The notes under the pieces: generated by a model | The model's input: the letters and a program-made list of their open reading frames with translations, nothing else | What the model was told of the DNA's origin: nothing | Database searches by the model: none | Made by a program: the position numbers and the translations under genes | Shown here: positions 6,003 through 9,620 of the stretch, in pieces | Layout of the letters: every line of letters starts with the position of its first letter | Position numbering within the stretch: the first letter of the stretch is position 1 | From: an uncultured Eubacterium sp. | GTDB lineage: Bacteria; Bacillota; Clostridia; Lachnospirales; Lachnospiraceae | Reading direction: 5' to 3' | Assembly: GCA_934316925.1 (NCBI GenBank) | Contig: CAKREC010000062.1 | Location: 1-9,620, forward strand | Length of the DNA stretch: 9,620 nucleotides

Positions 6003-7013
6003 ATGACAATACGTGAAAAATTAGAGAAAAGGGAACACATTGTACTCAGTCCATATGCGGCGTTCAGCGATCAGTCTCTTGGCAGGGACCGGGAAGAAGA
6101 ACCATGTGATATCCGACCGGTGTATCAAAGGGATCGTGATCGGATCCTGCATTCCAAATCGTTTCGCCGTTTAAAAGGAAAAACACAGGTTTTTCTGGCC
6201 CCTGTGGGTGACCATTATCGCACACGCATGACACATACTTTGGAGGTTTCACAAAATGCGAGAACCGTGGCCAAGGCACTGCAGTTAAATGAAGATCTTA
6301 CGGAAGCAATTGCTCTCGGACATGATCTGGGACACACTCCGTTTGGACATGCGGGAGAACGAGTGCTCAATATGATTTATGGGGAAGGGTTTCATCATCA
6401 GCAGCAAAGTGTCCGTGTGGTTGAATTTCTGGAGAAAGACGGCAGAGGCCTGAATCTGACAAAAGAGGTGCGGGATGGCATTCTTAACCATTCTACAGCA
6501 GGAACCCCCTGTACGCTGGAGGGTAAGATCGTCAGATTGTGCGACAAGATTGCCTATGTAAATTCGGACATTGATGATGCGATCCGGGGTAAGGTGATCA
6601 CAGAAGATGAGCTGCCGAAGAAATACACTGATATTTTAGGCTGCAGCTTACGGGAGCGATTAAACACATTGATCCATGACATGATCACCAACAGTATGGA
6701 TAAAGATGATATCTGTCAATCCAAAGAGGTTGCGGATGCTCTGCGTGGCTTACGCCAGTTTATGTTTGACAAGGTGTACATAAATTCAATTGCAAAGGCA
6801 GAAGAGGGCAAAGCAGAGTACCTGATCTCACAGATGTTCGATCATTACTCAAAACACATTGAACAGATGCCATCGGAGTATGTCTATATGGTAGAACAGG
6901 GACTGGCAACAAAAGAAAGAGCAGTCTGTGATTTTATCGCAGGCATGACGGATCGCTATGCTGTGGCAACATATGAAAAACTGGCCATTCCAAGAACATG
7001 GTCCGTATATTGA
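6003..7013 (+). CDS. dgt: dGTPase-like deoxynucleotide triphosphohydrolase (HD family)
   Basis: A 336-residue member of the deoxyguanosinetriphosphate triphosphohydrolase-like family, which cleaves dNTPs to the nucleoside and triphosphate and can help balance the nucleotide pool. The N-terminal family block is present (SKSFRRLKGKTQVF near 51-64). The HD metal site is visible as H78 in MTHTLEVSQ, H107-D108 in LGHDLGHTPFGHAGE, and D181 in RLCDKIAYVNSDIDD. H111, H116 and NHST (162-165) are also typical, as is the C-terminal IAGMTDRYA. It begins at an ATG eight bases after GGAG (5991-5994). It is followed 23 bases later by dnaG, an arrangement common in Clostridia, which suggests co-expression with replication and transcription functions. 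dNTP preference and any need for an activating nucleotide cannot be read from the sequence. No strong promoter was seen upstream; a TAAAAT at 5960-5965 is a possible -10 with a poor -35. Confidence 0.92.
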   Translation: MTIREKLEKREHIVLSPYAAFSDQSLGRDREEEPCDIRPVYQRDRDRILHSKSFRRLKGKTQVFLAPVGDHYRTRMTHTLEVSQNARTVAKALQLNEDLTEAIALGHDLGHTPFGHAGERVLNMIYGEGFHHQQQSVRVVEFLEKDGRGLNLTKEVRDGILNHSTAGTPCTLEGKIVRLCDKIAYVNSDIDDAIRGKVITEDELPKKYTDILGCSLRERLNTLIHDMITNSMDKDDICQSKEVADALRGLRQFMFDKVYINSIAKAEEGKAEYLISQMFDHYSKHIEQMPSEYVYMVEQGLATKERAVCDFIAGMTDRYAVATYEKLAIPRTWSVY

Positions 7014-7036
7014 TGTAGGTACAGAAAGAGGTTTTT

Positions 7037-8800
7037 ATGTATTATGAGGAAGATTTTGTTGAGCAGGTTCGACAACAAAATGATATTGTAGACATTATCT
7101 CTTCCTATGTGAATTTAAAGCGCGGGGGGAGCAATTACGTTGGATTATGTCCGTTTCACAATGAAAAGACAGCTTCCTTTTCGGTCAGTCCGGCAAAACA
7201 GATGTATTACTGCTTTGGTTGTGGTGCCGGCGGGAATGTATTTACGTTTTTGATGGAATATGAAAATCTTACATTTGTGGAGGCACTGGAGCAGTTAGCT
7301 GAGCGGGCTGGACTTGAACTTCCGAAGGGAGGAAATTCGGCAGAGGACCGCAAGCGGAGAGATTTGCGGGATACCATCCTTCAGATCAATAAAATGGCTG
7401 CGAATTATTATTTCCAATGTTTGAAATCGCCAGCCGGCAAACCGGGAAGAGATTATCTGGAAGCGAGACAACTTTCCAAAGAAACGATCATAAAATTTGG
7501 TCTTGGTTTTTCAGAAAAAACCGGAGGTCAGCTATATCGATACATGAAATCGAAGGGATATGGAGATGATGTCCTTAAGGAAAGCGGGCTTTTCACTTAC
7601 GATGAGCGCCGCGGAGCGTACGATAAGTTTTGGAACCGTGTGATGTTCCCAATCTTAGACCGGAATAACCGCGTGATCGCTTTTGGCGGTCGTGTTATGG
7701 GAGATGCGAAACCCAAATATCTGAATTCGCCGGAGACATTGGTGTTTGACAAGAGCAGAAATCTCTACGGACTAAATTTTGTGCATGGCAAGCAGAGTCA
7801 GGGAATGATCATCTGTGAAGGATATATGGATGTGATCGCATTGCATCAGGCAGGGTTTGGAAATGCAGTTGCTTCGCTGGGGACGGCCTTTACCAGCCAG
7901 CATTGCAGTCTGCTCAAGCGGTACACGGATCTTGTATATTTGTGTTATGACAGTGACAGTGCGGGAGTGAAGGCAGCGATGCGTGCGATCCCAATGTTAA
8001 AAGAAGCAGATTTGCAAGTTAAAGTGATCGACATGAGACCATATAAAGACCCGGATGAATTTATAAAAGGGCTTTCAGCGGAAGAATTTCAAAAAAGGAT
8101 CGATGATGCCAAATCCAGTTTCTTTTATGAAGTGGATCATATTCGGGGAAATTACGATATGAATGATCCAGAGTCAAAAACCCGCTTTATGAATGAAGTT
8201 GCAAACAAATGTCTTTCCTTTCAAAATGAGATTGAACGCAATAATTATATTGAAGCCTTTGCGAGGGAATATCAGGTCCGGCTAGAAGACTTTCGAAAAC
8301 TGGTCGCTTATCATAGCGCTAAACGAGTCGGTATTGATTATGAAAAACGACGGCAGGAACGCACACAGAATAAGGCAATGGAAAAGGAAGATGGAATCGC
8401 GAAATGTCAGGGAATTTTTCTGACATGGCTGTGCAACCATCCGGATCTGTTTGAAAAAACCAAAGGGATTGTTTCGATTGAAGATTTTGTGGATGAACCA
8501 TATCGCACGGTTGCAGCAATGATGTATGACCAGTATGAGAAATATGAAAAGGTGCAGCCAGCCGTGATCATCAGCAAATATGACAGTAAAGAAGAACAAT
8601 CGTTGGTTGCCGGCATATTCAGCAAAGAATTGACGGATTTATCCAGAAGCGAAGAACAGCAGAAAGCATTTAATGAGGTTGTTCAAAGCATAAAAAAATA
8701 CAGTCTGGACTACAAGAGCCGTCATGTTACAGATATTGCGCAGTTGCAAAAATTGATTCAGGAAAAGAAAACATTGCAAAATCTATATATAAAATTATAA
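7037..8800 (+). CDS. dnaG: DNA primase DnaG
   Basis: Synthesises RNA primers for the replication fork and works with the DnaB-type helicase. The 587-residue protein has all expected parts. The N-terminal CHC2 zinc ribbon has ligands C38, H41, C59 and C62. The RNA polymerase N-domain occupies roughly 120-255 and includes VIAFGGRVMG and the basic KPKYLNSPET region. The TOPRIM catalytic fold runs from about 256 to 345, with EGYMD (E261 to D265), DSDSAG (D305, D307) and DPDE (338-341). The C-terminal region from about 440 is the expected helicase-interaction domain and is poorly conserved, as usual. AAAGAGG (7025-7031) lies five bases before the ATG. The gene sits between the dgt-like gene and rpoD, the classic macromolecular-synthesis order. 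The TOPRIM motif has serine where DGDxAG is the usual form. Length and motifs leave little doubt. Confidence 0.97.
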   Translation: MYYEEDFVEQVRQQNDIVDIISSYVNLKRGGSNYVGLCPFHNEKTASFSVSPAKQMYYCFGCGAGGNVFTFLMEYENLTFVEALEQLAERAGLELPKGGNSAEDRKRRDLRDTILQINKMAANYYFQCLKSPAGKPGRDYLEARQLSKETIIKFGLGFSEKTGGQLYRYMKSKGYGDDVLKESGLFTYDERRGAYDKFWNRVMFPILDRNNRVIAFGGRVMGDAKPKYLNSPETLVFDKSRNLYGLNFVHGKQSQGMIICEGYMDVIALHQAGFGNAVASLGTAFTSQHCSLLKRYTDLVYLCYDSDSAGVKAAMRAIPMLKEADLQVKVIDMRPYKDPDEFIKGLSAEEFQKRIDDAKSSFFYEVDHIRGNYDMNDPESKTRFMNEVANKCLSFQNEIERNNYIEAFAREYQVRLEDFRKLVAYHSAKRVGIDYEKRRQERTQNKAMEKEDGIAKCQGIFLTWLCNHPDLFEKTKGIVSIEDFVDEPYRTVAAMMYDQYEKYEKVQPAVIISKYDSKEEQSLVAGIFSKELTDLSRSEEQQKAFNEVVQSIKKYSLDYKSRHVTDIAQLQKLIQEKKTLQNLYIKL

Positions 8801-8801
8801 A
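8774..8801 (+). promoter_or_regulatory. Possible promoter at the dnaG/rpoD junction
   Basis: TTGCAA (8774-8779) is followed after 16 bases by TATAAA (8796-8801), which overlaps the dnaG stop codon. Transcription would start near 8808, giving rpoD a leader of about 27 bases with GGAGG. The match is moderate and the region is A/T-rich, so a chance match is quite possible. Confidence 0.33.
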
Positions 8802-8834
8802 TGAAAATGCAGATAGAGCAGAATGGAGGAAACT

Positions 8835-9620
8835 ATGTCTAAAGTTGACGCAAATGTTGATGAACAGCAGAAAATGTTAGAGGTAATTACGACCTTAATT
8901 GAAAAAGCAAAGAATAATGAAAACGTCTTACAATTTGAGGAGATTGAGAAGGCTTTTACAGAGAGCGGTCTGGAGCTGGATACCGATCGTACAGAAAAAG
9001 TTCTTGATTATCTAGATAATAAGGGAATTGTGGCAATGATCCCTAACAGTGATACCGACGATGATGACATCACTCTGGATGTGGATGATGAACCGACGGA
9101 AGAAGAACTGGAAAACATTGAGATGAACGTACCAGACGGAGTCAGCATTGAGGATCCGGTCCGTATGTATTTAAAAGAAATTGGAAAAGTACCTCTTTTA
9201 AGTGCAGAGGAAGAAAAAGATCTTGCGATGCGTATGGAAGCAGGAGATGAAGAGGCGAAAAAACGTCTGGCAGAAGCCAATCTTCGTTTGGTTGTCAGCA
9301 TTGCCAAACGTTACGTTGGAAGAGGAATGCTTTTTCTTGATCTGATTCAGGAAGGAAATCTGGGACTGATCAAAGCAGTAGAAAAGTTTGACTATAAAAA
9401 AGGTTACAAATTCAGTACGTATGCTACCTGGTGGATCCGTCAGGCGATCACAAGAGCGATTGCCGATCAGGCAAGAACGATCCGTATTCCGGTTCATATG
9501 GTGGAAACGATCAACAAACTGATCCGTGTTCAGCGTCAGCTCCTTCAGGAACTTGGAAGAGAGCCATATCCGGAAGAAATTGCAGAAAAGATGAATCTTC
9601 CGGTAGAACGTGTACGGGAA
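8835..9620 (+). CDS. rpoD: RNA polymerase primary sigma factor RpoD/SigA, N-terminal part (3' end outside window)
   Basis: Primary sigma-70 factor that directs RNA polymerase to housekeeping promoters. The frame runs open for 262 codons to the window edge; regions 3 (most of it) and 4 are missing. Visible parts are a short region 1.1-like N-terminus, an acidic linker at about 73-96 (DTDDDD, DVDDE and EEEL), region 1.2 from about 106 ([12 protein letters not shown]), and region 2 from about 145 ([18 protein letters not shown]). The core-binding and promoter-melting part follows ([19 protein letters not shown], then [17 protein letters not shown] with W199 and W200), then the start of region 3 ([13 protein letters not shown]). 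GGAGG (8825-8829) lies five bases before the ATG. It follows dnaG by 34 bases with no terminator between, so at least part of its transcription should come from the operon. Identity is secure. Confidence 0.96.
   Translation, partial: MSKVDANVDEQQKMLEVITTLIEKAKNNENVLQFEEIEKAFTESGLELDTDRTEKVLDYLDNKGIVAMIPNSDTDDDDITLDVDDEPTEEELENIEMNVPDGVSIEDPVRMYLKEIGKVPLLSAEEEKDLAMRMEAGDEEAKKRLAEANLRLVVSIAKRYVGRGMLFLDLIQEGNLGLIKAVEKFDYKKGYKFSTYATWWIRQAITRAIADQARTIRIPVHMVETINKLIRVQRQLLQELGREPYPEEIAEKMNLPVERVRE

Noticed and set aside
9008..9497. Two minus-strand open frames of 99 codons each, antisense to rpoD.
   Set aside because: Both lie entirely inside the rpoD coding region and have low-complexity serine-rich or unrecognised translations, as expected for the reverse of acidic codons.
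1..9620. tRNA, rRNA, CRISPR arrays, insertion sequences, attachment sites, riboswitches.
   Set aside because: No cloverleaf, repeat array, transposase, integrase or long structured leader was seen. Gaps between genes are all under 100 bases.

Overview
This window looks like ordinary chromosomal backbone from a low-to-moderate GC Firmicute, most likely a Clostridia member close to Lachnospiraceae. The basis is the gene order dgt-like, dnaG, rpoD at the right end, a DUF4321 small membrane protein, frequent strong Shine-Dalgarno sequences, and the style of the protein sequences. The taxonomic call is an inference from family knowledge, not from a search.

Left part (1-2291). The window opens inside a TrmA/RlmD-family 23S rRNA uracil-C5 methyltransferase, of which only the C-terminal portion is present. 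Its stop codon overlaps the start of an HD-domain phosphohydrolase by four bases. That gene in turn runs 22 bases into the 3' end of the only minus-strand gene, a zinc-dependent phospholipase C-like protein with no signal peptide. The phospholipase-like gene has its own recognisable promoter and strong ribosome binding site.

Middle part (2363-5910). A rightward cluster begins divergently from the phospholipase-like gene: pgeF (YfiH/laccase-domain), queH (epoxyqueuosine reductase) and a lipoprotein ApbE (FAD:protein FMN transferase), with gaps of 4 to 10 bases. A good promoter overlaps the end of apbE and probably drives the next pair, a DUF4321 membrane protein and a PHP-family (HisJ-like) phosphatase. 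A weak A/T-rich hairpin terminator follows the phosphatase.

Right part (6003-9620). This is the macromolecular-synthesis block: a dGTPase-like HD triphosphohydrolase, DNA primase DnaG and the start of the primary sigma factor RpoD, which runs off the window. It links nucleotide pool control, replication priming and transcription initiation. A possible extra promoter sits at the dnaG/rpoD junction.

No rRNA, tRNA, CRISPR array, insertion sequence or phage gene was seen. Coding density is very high, and the longest stretch without a gene is about 92 bases (5911-6002). I found no convincing new system. The findings are modest points about gene overlap, promoters, start sites and residue-level deviations.
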